64,000 bases of DNA from Streptomyces sp. NBC_01775 (GTDB taxonomy: Bacteria; Actinomycetota; Actinomycetes; Streptomycetales; Streptomycetaceae): NCBI RefSeq assembly GCF_035917675.1, contig NZ_CP109104.1:2728001-2792000 (forward strand), in the 5' to 3' direction. Below the pieces are notes generated by a model. It was not told the origin of the DNA. It saw only the letters and a list, made by a program, of their open reading frames with translations, and did no database searches. Below, piece after piece: positions 56,885-64,000 of this stretch. How positions within the stretch are numbered: the stretch's first letter is position 1; each line of letters starts with the position of its first letter. The translations under genes and the position numbers were made by a program.

Positions 56885-57317
56885 TCGACTTCTCACCTCT
56901 CGGCGCTCGGCGCCCCCTGGTCAGCTTGCGCTTTGGACTACTGCTGAGTTCAGGCGAATTCCAGCACGTCAGGGCCGTTCACTCAAAACACTTGACGAAT
57001 ACGGAGGGAGATGGAAGGCGGGCATGAAAAAAAGGGCATTGGGGCCGTGGTGCGCCAAATGGCCTCGGTTTCGTGCGCAGAGCGAGACGTTCTGCTCGCC
57101 TGTCGTGTTCACGCGGGCGTAATTGTCTGTCGAAACGTTATGAAGGCGAGGCCGGACATGGCGAAGAACACAGCCGCTGAAGGCGGGCCGCCTCCGGCCG
57201 GCCACCGGCGCTCTGGCGTCGGTGGCCGGACGGATCCCCGTCCGGCTGTGGGCGCGGCCTCGCGCGGCCGAGCCCCGGCACGCCCCCCGAAGCTCCCGGG
57301 TACGCGCGCCGGGCGCG
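56885..57317. other. Region between the two conservons
   Basis: This 433-bp gap carries the leader of the first conservon and the end of the second. It holds gaattccagcac (56956-56967), also found upstream of the other cvnA, a purine-rich patch (gaaaaaaagggc, about 57026) and a hairpin at 57225-57246. No gene is seen. Confidence 0.55.
57225..57246 (-). terminator. Possible terminator of the second conservon
   Basis: A perfect 9-bp stem (57225-57233 with 57238-57246, loop atcc) lies 72 bp past the cvnD stop. Confidence 0.5.
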
Positions 57318-57989
57318 CTACTTGAGGCGGGCGAGCAGCGCGTGCTCCACGAGGGTGATCAGCCCGCTCTTCGCCTCGGCACGGTGGCGGGCGTCGGTGA
57401 TGATGATCGGTGTGTCCGGGCCGATCTGGAGGGCTTCGCGGACTTCTTCCGGGGTGTAGGGCTGATGTCCGTCGAAGCCGTTGAGGGCGATGACGAAGGG
57501 CAGACCGCTGTTCTCGAAATAGTCGACCGCCGGGAAACAGTCCGCGAGACGACGGGTGTCGACCAGCACGACAGCGCCGATCGCACCGCGCACCAAGTCG
57601 TCCCACATGAACCAGAAACGGTCCTGACCCGGCGTACCGAACAAATAAAGGATCAGGTCGTCGTCGAGGGTGATACGGCCGAAATCCATGGCCACCGTCG
57701 TGGTGGTCTTGCCCGCGGTGTGGCTCAGGTCGTCGATACCCGCGGACGCGGAGGTCATGACGGCCTCGGTGCGCAGCGGGTTGATCTCCGAGACCGCGCC
57801 GACGAAGGTCGTCTTGCCCACGCCGAAGCCACCGGCCACCACGATCTTGGCCGAGGTGGTGGAGCGTCCCGTCGCGGGCATGCCATAACCCTGCTGGCTC
57901 GCCTGCCCCATGGAGCCCATGGGGCCCACTGGCGGGGCCGGCTGGCGCCCGGCCGGGTCCATCTGCGGGCTAGAGCTTGCGAAGTCCAC
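57318..57989 (-). CDS. cvnD: CvnD, Ras-like GTPase of the second conservon
   Basis: The 223-residue protein has the same GTPase core as the first CvnD (GGFGVGKTT, FGTPGQDRFWFM, ALNGFDG) but a longer, Gln/Met/Gly/Pro-rich N-terminus (PVGPMGSMGQASQQGYGM). It overlaps cvnC by 20 bases, the same geometry as in the first conservon. A 230-bp stretch is identical in DNA to the first cvnD. Confidence 0.96.
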   Translation of the reverse strand: MDFASSSPQMDPAGRQPAPPVGPMGSMGQASQQGYGMPATGRSTTSAKIVVAGGFGVGKTTFVGAVSEINPLRTEAVMTSASAGIDDLSHTAGKTTTTVAMDFGRITLDDDLILYLFGTPGQDRFWFMWDDLVRGAIGAVVLVDTRRLADCFPAVDYFENSGLPFVIALNGFDGHQPYTPEEVREALQIGPDTPIIITDARHRAEAKSGLITLVEHALLARLK

Positions 57990-58383
57990 TGAGCACCCTT
58001 TCCAGCAAGGTCACGTCGGGGGCGCCGCCGGGCTCCGAGCCGCCGCCGGGCTGGTGGATGGCCACCATTCCGGCCTCGGCGAGGTCGGCGACGAGGATCC
58101 GGGCCACACCGAGCGGGATGGCGAGCAGCGCGGAGACCTCCGCGACCGACTTGACCTCCCGGCACAGGTGGCATATCCGCTGGTGCTCGGGCAACAGCCC
58201 CTGGAGCTGCATCGGGTCCGCGCTGGTGCTCACCAGGGCCTCGATGGCCAGCTGGTAACGCGGCCGGGTACGCCCGCCCGTCATGGCGTAGGGGCGCACC
58301 AGCGGCTGGTCGCCCTCACCCCCGTACGACGCGTGAGGATTGGGCACGCCGTACGGGTCGGGCGAGGCGGGCGGCGGGGTCAT
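57970..58383 (-). CDS. cvnC: CvnC, DUF742 protein of the second conservon
   Basis: The 137-residue protein is little more than the DUF742 domain (VRPYAMTGGRTRPRYQLAIE, PEHQRICHLCREVKSVAEVS, LGVARILVADLAEAGMVAIH) with a 20-residue leader. It is half the length of the paralogue at 52262-53050, so the Q/P-rich arm is dispensable or conservon-specific. The spacing to cvnB is 67 bp. Confidence 0.95.
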   Translation of the reverse strand: MTPPPASPDPYGVPNPHASYGGEGDQPLVRPYAMTGGRTRPRYQLAIEALVSTSADPMQLQGLLPEHQRICHLCREVKSVAEVSALLAIPLGVARILVADLAEAGMVAIHQPGGGSEPGGAPDVTLLERVLSGLRKL

Positions 58384-58450
58384 GGCTCCTCCGAGCGAGG
58401 CATGTGGTCGGCTGGCGGACTGTGGTGCTCAAGTGGGGGGAGCGTAACGG

Positions 58451-58864
58451 TCAGTTGAGGATGCTCCCCTGGAGCTCCGCACGGACATCCGGGGTCAGTA
58501 CCGTTCCGGCCCGGTCCACCAGCAGGGCCATCTCATAGCCGATCAGGCCGATGTCCGCTTCGGGGTGGGCGAGGACGGCGAGGGAGGAGCCGTCCGAAAT
58601 GGACATGATGAACAAGAAGCCACGCTCCATCTCCACCACCGTCTGGTTGACCACCCCGCCCTCGAAGATGCGGGAGGCTCCTGCGGTGAGGGAGGTCAGC
58701 CCCGAGGCCACCGCTGCCAGCTGATCGGCGCGGTCACGCGGGAAGCCCTCGGACATCGCGAGCAGAAGTCCGTCGGCTGAGACCACCACCGTGTGCGACA
58801 CCCCTGGGGTGCTCTCCACGAAGTTGGTGATCAACCAGTTCAGGTTCTGCGCCGCCTGGCTCAT
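58451..58864 (-). CDS. cvnB: CvnB, roadblock/LC7 protein of the second conservon
   Basis: The 137-residue protein has the same length and near-identical sequence to the first CvnB (NWLITNFVESTPGVSHTVVV, GFLFIMSISDGSSLAVLA). ATG 58864 is 9 bases after the cvnA stop; a TTG three codons earlier is also in frame. It is expected to regulate the downstream CvnD. Confidence 0.96.
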   Translation of the reverse strand: MSQAAQNLNWLITNFVESTPGVSHTVVVSADGLLLAMSEGFPRDRADQLAAVASGLTSLTAGASRIFEGGVVNQTVVEMERGFLFIMSISDGSSLAVLAHPEADIGLIGYEMALLVDRAGTVLTPDVRAELQGSILN

Positions 58865-58873
58865 CGGACTCAA

Positions 58874-61800
58874 CTAACGCTCCTGCTGGTAAGTGGGACC
58901 AAGGCCGTTGCCATCCGTACCGGCCTGGCGACCCTGCTGGATACCGCGGCGGAGATTGGTCAGCCGCCCCCGCACGTCGTCGGGCGAGCGCGAGATCTGC
59001 GGTCCGGACTGTGCGGAGGACTGCTGCTGTGCGGTGCCCGCGACCAGGTTGGCGCGGGGCACGCGGCGCGGCAGGCCCGACGTGGTGACTCCGCCCGCCG
59101 CCGGCTGCCGGACCTGCTCGGCCCGGCGCCAGCGCTCGTCGTTGGGCGCGGCCCCCCAATTGGCTCCGGTGTCGGCCGGGTTGGCGGCGTGGGACGGGGT
59201 GCCGCCTTCCGAGGCGCCCCGCGCCGCCTGGCGCTGGGGCATCGGGGGGACGGCCGCCGCGGGCTGGCCCGGGCGCGGGGCAGGAGCCTGGGGCTGCTGC
59301 TGGGCCGGGGTCTGCTGCGGGGGCTGCTGCGGCTGGGGCCGCTGAGGCGGCGGCTGGTGCGACTGCTGCTGGTGCGGCTGTTGCTGCGGCTGTTGTTGTT
59401 GCTGCCGCTGCTGGGCCGGGCCGGGTGCCGCGTCCTGCGGGGGCTGCGGGGGCTGTGCCTGGCCTCCGCCCCGGAACCAGTTGGACTCCATGGACGCGAA
59501 GATCGGCGTCGGCGCGTCGGCCGGGGCCGGCGGGCCAGAGGGTATGCCGTCGGCGGGGGCGTGCTGGGGATCGCCCGGGCCGCCGAGAGCGTCCTGGCCT
59601 TCGCCCGGGACGCCGCCCGGTCCCGTGTAGCCGGGCCGGGCGTGCTCGCCCGTGGTGTCCGACTCGTCGTGTCCGCGCGGCGTGTCCTCGCCGCCGGGGC
59701 CCTGCTCGGCCCTGGCCCAGCTGGGACGGCCCTGCTCGGCGTCGCCCTGCCCGGCGCCCGTGGGACCGCCGGGGCGTCCGGCGGCGCTGCCGGGGACGCC
59801 GAGGTCCGAGTACGACGGACGGGCGAACTGGCCGGTGCTGCCGGGCCCGTCGGGCTGGGGGTACTCACCCGTGTCCGAGGAGCGTCCCTGCGCGGACGGC
59901 TGTGCGGGCTGCTGGGGCTGCGGATACTGGCCGGTCCGGCCGGGACCGTCCGGGCCGCCTCGCTGCTGCGGCTGCGGGTACTGGCCCGACTGGCCGGGGC
60001 CGTCCGGGCTGATACGGGGGAACTGACTCGTGTCGCCCGGACCACCCTGACCGCCCGCGGAGGAACCACCCGGCTGGGCAAACTCCCCCGTCTCCGAAGG
60101 CCCACCCACCTGGGGAAGCGCGAACTGACCCGTATTCCCCGGACCATCCGGACGCGGCTGCCCATACTGACCCGACTGACCCGAACCATCCGGACCACCC
60201 GGCTGCGGGTACTGACCCGACTGACCAGGACCATCCGGGCTGATACGCGGGAACTGGCTGGTGTCTCCCGGACCACCCTGACCGCCCGCGGAGGAACCAC
60301 CCGGCTGGGCAAACTCCCCCGTCTCCGAAGGCCCACCCACCTGGGGAAGCGCGAACTGACCCGTATTCCCCGGACCATCCGGACGCGGCTGCCCATACTG
60401 ACCCGACTGACCCGAACCATCCGGACCACCCGGCTGCGGGTACTGACCCGACTGACCAGGACCATCCGGGCTGATACGCGGGAACTGACTCGTGTCTCCC
60501 GGGCCGTCCTGGCCGCCACCCTGGGGGGCGCCGCCCGGCAGCTCGGCCGCCGGGCCGCCGCCTGCGGGCAGCGACGGGTTGCTGGGGCTGCCGGGTGCCT
60601 GGCCGGGGCCGGGCGGGGAGGGCGGTGCGCCGAAGAAGTTGACGTTCCCGGCGCCGGAGCCGCCCTGACCGCCGGAGGCTCCCCCGGTGCCGGGCAGTGC
60701 GGGACGCTGCGCGTTGCCGGACACCTGGCCGCGCGGCGGCACGGCACCCAGCCGGGAGGTCGCGCCGGCACCCGCGCCCGCGCCGAGGCCCGGGGCGCCA
60801 GGGGCGCCGTTCTGCGGGCCGCGCTGGAGGGCCGCGGCGAGGTTGCCGCCCTTCTGGGCACGGGGCGGGGGCGCGGCACCGGGACCGCCGGGCCCGCTCG
60901 TGGCGCCGGGCCTGCCCTTGGGGCCCTGCGCTCCGCCCTGGGCGACGTCGACGGGGAGCATGACCAGTGCGGTCGTGCCGCCGGAGTCGGAGGGGCGCAG
61001 CTGGATCCGGATCCCGTGCCGCAGGGACAGGCGGCCGACCACGAACAGACCCATGCGGCGGGAGACGGACACGTCCACCGTCGGGGGGTTGGCCAGCCGC
61101 TCGTTGATCGCGGAAAGGTCCTCGGGCGAGAGGCCGATGCCGGTGTCATGGATCTCGATCAGGACCCGGCCGTCGGGCAGGGCGTGACCGGTGACCTTGA
61201 CCTTGGTCTGCGGCGAGGAGAACGAGGTGGCGTTCTCCAGCAGCTCGGCGAGCAGGTGGACGAGGTCGTTGACGACACGGCCCGCGACCTCGGTGGCGGG
61301 CACCGAGTTCAGCTCGATGCGCTCGTACTGCTCCACCTCGGAGGCGGCGGCACGGAGGACGTCGACCAGCGGGACGGGGCGCGTCCAGCGGCGGCCGGGC
61401 TCCTCGCCGGCGAGAACCAGCAGGTTCTCGCCGTTGCGGCGCATGCGGGTGGCGAGGTGGTCGAGCTTGAAGAGCGAGGAGAGCTGGTCGGGGTCGGCCT
61501 CGCGGGACTCCAGTTCGGAGATGAGCGAGAGCTGACGCTGGATCAGGCCCTGGCTGCGGCGCGAGAGGTTGGTGAACATCGCGTTGACGTTCCCTCGCAG
61601 CAGCGCCTGCTCGCCCGCCAGCCGGACCGCCTCGCGGTGGACGTCGTCGAACGCCGACGCGACCTTGCCGATCTCGTCCCGGCTGTGCACGCCGACGGAC
61701 TCGACGGAGGTGTCCACATCCTGCGGCTCGGCCTCGGACATCTGCTTGACCAGCTCGGGCAGCCGCTTGCGGGCGACGTCCTGCGCGGTGTCCTGGAGGC

Positions 61801-63148
61801 GGCGCAGCGAGCGGACCATGGAGCGGGCGACGACGAAGGCGCCGACCAGGGAGATACCGAGGACGAGGAGGATGGCGGCACCGCTGATGAACGCCTCGCG
61901 CTGGGCCTCGGAGCGCAGCTCGCGTGCCTGCTGCTCCATCTTGGCCAGCAGGGTGCGCTCGATCTTGCGCATGGCGTCGATCTTGGAGGCGTCCTGGTCC
62001 ATCCAGTCGACGAAGGTGCGGTTCTGCTTCTTGATCGCCCCGGGGCCGTGCAGCATCCGGTCGCGGTACTTGTCCGCCATCTGGATGTTGACGTCGCCGC
62101 CGTCGAGCGCCTTGGTGAGGGAGTTGTACTTCTCCTCGCCGTAGATCTGGCCGAAGCTGGCCAGCTCGGCGCTCTCACTGTCGGTGGCGGTCCTGGCGTA
62201 GAGGCGGTCGCTCTCGGACAACTGCGGGTTCGGCTTGTGCGCCAGACCGGCGGAGATGATCGCGCGCTGGATGGAGGCGTACTCCTTGGCGCTGGAGAAG
62301 GCAGCCAGGGCGCGGGTGCTCTGGATCATCTCCGAGTTGCTCGTCGCCTGCGCCATGTCCTGGGAGAGGGACAGGAGGGACTCGATGAGCTGGTTGTAGC
62401 TGTTGACCGTCTGGGAGACGGAGTTCTCGTTCTCGTAGGCGCGCTCGCGGACCGTGCTGATGTCGTTGAGCTGGCGGGTGATGTCCAGGACGGTCGACTG
62501 GACGCCCGCCATCACCTTGTCGCTGCCGTCGATGTCGCCGGAGGCTTCCTTGAAGGACTGGAAAGCCTTGTCGGTCGTCTCGCGGGGCGCGACGACCAGG
62601 TCGTCCTTCTCGTTGCCCGTGCTGATCAGGGGGCCGGCGGAGCGGTCGCGCTCCTCCTGGAGGGCGGCGGCAAGCTCGGTGGCCTGCTCCGTCATCTCGG
62701 TCAGCCGCTTCATGTTGTCGAGCTGGTCGACGTTTTCGAGCGAGCTGGAGATACGCATGCCGCCGAGCGTGGTGGCGGCGACGACCGGGAGGGCCAGCAG
62801 GGAGACGAGCCGCGTGCTGATGCGCCAGTTGCGCAGGGCTACGCGCGAGCCGACGTCGGGAGGGGCGTCGACGGGAGTGGCGGCGTCTTTGGCGGACTTG
62901 CCCGCGCCACCCGCCTTCTCAGCCTTGGACGCCTTGCCCGACTTCCCGGACTTGCCCTGTTTGCCCGTGGCTCCGGCCGGGGCCGCGCCTCCTGGGCCCT
63001 GGAGCTCGGCGGACGGGCCGTTCGCACCCTGGGAGGGCGCGCCGGGCGCACCCTCCTGGGCATGCTGGGGCTGGGGCCCTCGGTCGGCCGAGCCGCGCGC
63101 CTCCGGGTCCCCCTCGGCGCTGCCATCCCTCTTGAAACGTCCCTGCAC
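58874..63148 (-). CDS. cvnA: CvnA, membrane histidine-kinase-like protein of the second conservon
   Basis: The 1424-residue protein has a basic N-terminal arm of about 105 residues, membrane segments at about 111-130 and 418-443, a ~290-residue extracellular nitrate-sensor-like region, a HAMP-like linker and a GHKL ATPase domain (N-box HLLAELLENATSFSS near 629; IEIHDTGIGLSPEDL; MGLFVVGRLSLRH). The remaining ~660 residues are disordered and made of [S/T]GQ[Y/F]-type repeats, with a 77-residue exact duplication at about 893-1046. It ends SGLPRRVPRANL...TYQQER like the first CvnA. GTG 63148 is chosen; AGAGG lies upstream. Confidence 0.93.
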   Translation of the reverse strand: MQGRFKRDGSAEGDPEARGSADRGPQPQHAQEGAPGAPSQGANGPSAELQGPGGAAPAGATGKQGKSGKSGKASKAEKAGGAGKSAKDAATPVDAPPDVGSRVALRNWRISTRLVSLLALPVVAATTLGGMRISSSLENVDQLDNMKRLTEMTEQATELAAALQEERDRSAGPLISTGNEKDDLVVAPRETTDKAFQSFKEASGDIDGSDKVMAGVQSTVLDITRQLNDISTVRERAYENENSVSQTVNSYNQLIESLLSLSQDMAQATSNSEMIQSTRALAAFSSAKEYASIQRAIISAGLAHKPNPQLSESDRLYARTATDSESAELASFGQIYGEEKYNSLTKALDGGDVNIQMADKYRDRMLHGPGAIKKQNRTFVDWMDQDASKIDAMRKIERTLLAKMEQQARELRSEAQREAFISGAAILLVLGISLVGAFVVARSMVRSLRRLQDTAQDVARKRLPELVKQMSEAEPQDVDTSVESVGVHSRDEIGKVASAFDDVHREAVRLAGEQALLRGNVNAMFTNLSRRSQGLIQRQLSLISELESREADPDQLSSLFKLDHLATRMRRNGENLLVLAGEEPGRRWTRPVPLVDVLRAAASEVEQYERIELNSVPATEVAGRVVNDLVHLLAELLENATSFSSPQTKVKVTGHALPDGRVLIEIHDTGIGLSPEDLSAINERLANPPTVDVSVSRRMGLFVVGRLSLRHGIRIQLRPSDSGGTTALVMLPVDVAQGGAQGPKGRPGATSGPGGPGAAPPPRAQKGGNLAAALQRGPQNGAPGAPGLGAGAGAGATSRLGAVPPRGQVSGNAQRPALPGTGGASGGQGGSGAGNVNFFGAPPSPPGPGQAPGSPSNPSLPAGGGPAAELPGGAPQGGGQDGPGDTSQFPRISPDGPGQSGQYPQPGGPDGSGQSGQYGQPRPDGPGNTGQFALPQVGGPSETGEFAQPGGSSAGGQGGPGDTSQFPRISPDGPGQSGQYPQPGGPDGSGQSGQYGQPRPDGPGNTGQFALPQVGGPSETGEFAQPGGSSAGGQGGPGDTSQFPRISPDGPGQSGQYPQPQQRGGPDGPGRTGQYPQPQQPAQPSAQGRSSDTGEYPQPDGPGSTGQFARPSYSDLGVPGSAAGRPGGPTGAGQGDAEQGRPSWARAEQGPGGEDTPRGHDESDTTGEHARPGYTGPGGVPGEGQDALGGPGDPQHAPADGIPSGPPAPADAPTPIFASMESNWFRGGGQAQPPQPPQDAAPGPAQQRQQQQQPQQQPHQQQSHQPPPQRPQPQQPPQQTPAQQQPQAPAPRPGQPAAAVPPMPQRQAARGASEGGTPSHAANPADTGANWGAAPNDERWRRAEQVRQPAAGGVTTSGLPRRVPRANLVAGTAQQQSSAQSGPQISRSPDDVRGRLTNLRRGIQQGRQAGTDGNGLGPTYQQER
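60009..60470. repeat. Two 231-bp tandem repeats within cvnA
   Basis: Units 60009-60239 and 60240-60470 have the same length; the last 202 bp of each (60038-60239 and 60269-60470) appear identical, and a partial third unit follows. The period is 77 codons, in frame. Inside each unit are shorter 14-16-residue sub-repeats ending GQSGQY, NTGQF and ETGEF. The DNA is richer in A and uses codons different from the flanking tail. Confidence 0.92.
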
Positions 63149-63695
63149 TAGCGTCGCAACCTCTGGACCAGGCGTCCCCCCGCTTGTGACGGCGGGACGG
63201 TATCGAGTCGTGGGGGTTCCAAGGCCCCCCTGGCGGTCGTGATGACCGGCGCGTCCCTCATCTCCGTCGCGCGGCGCCGTACTGCGCCTGACGCGCGCCG
63301 GTCTGTTTCGTCGTGCGGCGGTCCGGGGAATTCCAGCACAGTGCCGGATCTCCAACAAGGGCTGTGGATAACCCGTGGAGGCCGGTCACTTTTCGCTCAT
63401 CAACCCTCACGCGGAGTAGAAAAGGCGCCGGAAATTCCGGACTTTTCCCCACGGGGATCCTGGCTGCACAGGGTGCCCAACTCGCAAGCGGTGAGTGCGT
63501 ATTGCGCCGTAAGCCCGCTCTGTCCGGTTAAGGCTCCGGATTCCGTGATTCCTTATGTCGCTTTTGGTAACGGGCTCGTGAGCAAACTCACATGTTCCAC
63601 GTTGCCTACGTCACGTCTCAAGTGGGAATAGCGGGCCTACTCTCGGCCTTTACACAACGTACCCAAGTGACAACCCGAGCGAGGTAAGGGCACCA
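63149..63695. other. Divergent upstream region of the second conservon
   Basis: The 547-bp stretch separates cvnA from the small NPRRT gene. It has gaattccagcac at 63328-63339, as upstream of the other cvnA. Toward the right it is AT-richer. On the plus strand ttgcct, 18 bases, gaatag (about 63603-63632) is a weak promoter candidate for the small gene. No gene is seen. Confidence 0.5.
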
Positions 63696-63917
63696 GTGAA
63701 GTCCACCTTGACCATGCACAACATAGCCAACCCGCGCCGCACCACGCTGGCGCACCTCAAGGACGCCGACGAGCTGACGACCGAGGCCGTCGCCGCACAC
63801 GAGGCGACCGAAGCGCGGGAGTACACCGGGCTCCAGGAGACGGGCGCGGACGTCGAACTCCCCGCGCGCACCGCCAATCCCCGGCGCACCGTGCTGGTGG
63901 ACGCCCCGGCGGACTGA
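63696..63917 (+). CDS. Small protein with duplicated NPRRT motif
   Basis: The 73-residue protein starts at GTG 63696 with AAGGG about 7 bases upstream. It has no membrane segment, cysteine or signal. The motif ANPRRT occurs twice, near the N-terminus (NIANPRRTTLAHL) and the C-terminus (TANPRRTVLVD), joined by an acidic helix (DADELTTEAVAAHEATEAR). I recognise no family. It is divergent from the second conservon. It could be a small regulator or a precursor peptide, but nothing in view supports either beyond size. The last 83 bases of the window carry no other feature. Confidence 0.7.
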   Translation: MKSTLTMHNIANPRRTTLAHLKDADELTTEAVAAHEATEAREYTGLQETGADVELPARTANPRRTVLVDAPAD

Positions 63918-64000
63918 AGCGGCGCCGACCGGGCCACGCCCCGCGGCAGGTGGCCCATCGATCGCCGCACACCCCTTCGCGAACGCACAGTTTCGCGGCG

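Noticed and set aside
53987..56947. 986-codon open frame on the plus strand across the first cvnA
   Set aside because: Same reason; the minus-strand CvnA is clear.
60009..60470. Repeat region as a CRISPR array
   Set aside because: The units are 231 bp, coding and in frame, with no spacer structure and no cas genes.
58793..63151. 1452-codon open frame on the plus strand across cvnA
   Set aside because: Antisense shadow of cvnA; low-complexity Leu/Arg/Gly product, no ribosome binding site, no motif.

Overview
The window is a continuous piece of a high-GC actinobacterial core chromosome, almost certainly a Streptomyces or close relative. The evidence is the gene order: signal peptidases, rplS, trmD, rimM, khpA, rpsP, ffh, glnD-glnK-amtB, nsdA, ftsY, smc, rnc, rpmF, coaD, recG, rpmB, thiD/thiL, gpsA, hupS, leuDC/ndgR, gltX and then Cvn conservons. 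This order matches my recollection of the S. coelicolor chromosome. Other support is the very high GC at third codon positions, the many GTG and TTG starts, and lineage markers such as NsdA, NdgR, HupS with its lysine tail and the CvnA-D modules. I see no biosynthetic cluster, prophage, CRISPR array or complete insertion sequence.

Layout. 0-5 kb: a minus-strand translation and secretion operon, read rpsP > khpA > (16-bp hairpin) > rimM > trmD > rplS > type I signal peptidases, the last gene cut by the window edge. 5-9 kb: a SprT-like protein, a methyltransferase, a GNAT acetyltransferase and the SRP GTPase Ffh. 8.5-13 kb: the overlapping nitrogen operon amtB-glnK-glnD with a candidate GlnR site. 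13-24 kb: nsdA, a primase-polymerase-like small protein, the SRP receptor ftsY, an LLM oxidoreductase, a GlcP-type sugar transporter and smc. 24-36 kb: acylphosphatase, a CAP-domain protein, mutM, rnc, rpmF, a YceD-like protein, a DivIVA-like coiled-coil protein, coaD, rsmD, recG and a DhaL-type kinase. 36-45 kb: rpmB, thiD, thiL, a stand-alone Lrp RAM domain, a lipoprotein, ddl, gpsA, plsC, cofC/fbiD and hupS. 45-51.5 kb: leuCD with the divergent regulator ndgR, three tRNA genes (2 x Glu-CTC, Gln-CTG), gltX and an FAH-family enzyme. 51.7-63.1 kb: two complete conservons in tandem, each cvnA-cvnB-cvnC-cvnD, followed by a divergent gene for a 73-residue protein with two NPRRT motifs.

How the parts fit. 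Much of the window is translation (S16, L19, L28, L32, TrmD, RimM, GltX, tRNAs, RsmD, RNase III) and co-translational secretion (Ffh, FtsY, signal peptidases). Nitrogen uptake and sensing (AmtB-GlnK-GlnD) and leucine synthesis under NdgR are the metabolic modules. NsdA and the conservons link the region to differentiation. Each conservon encodes a membrane histidine-kinase-like protein, a roadblock protein, a DUF742 protein and a Ras-like GTPase.

The least ordinary signals are in repeats and in the conservons: a 230-bp stretch of identical DNA between the two cvnD copies (gene conversion), a 231-bp tandem duplication in the tail of the distal cvnA, a 27-bp-phased repeat at two distant loci, a 73-bp palindromic element between convergent genes, a 17-bp tandem array between gpsA and ddl, and a probable CTG start for the YceD-like gene. 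No sequence search could be run, so family names rest on motif reading and remembered synteny.
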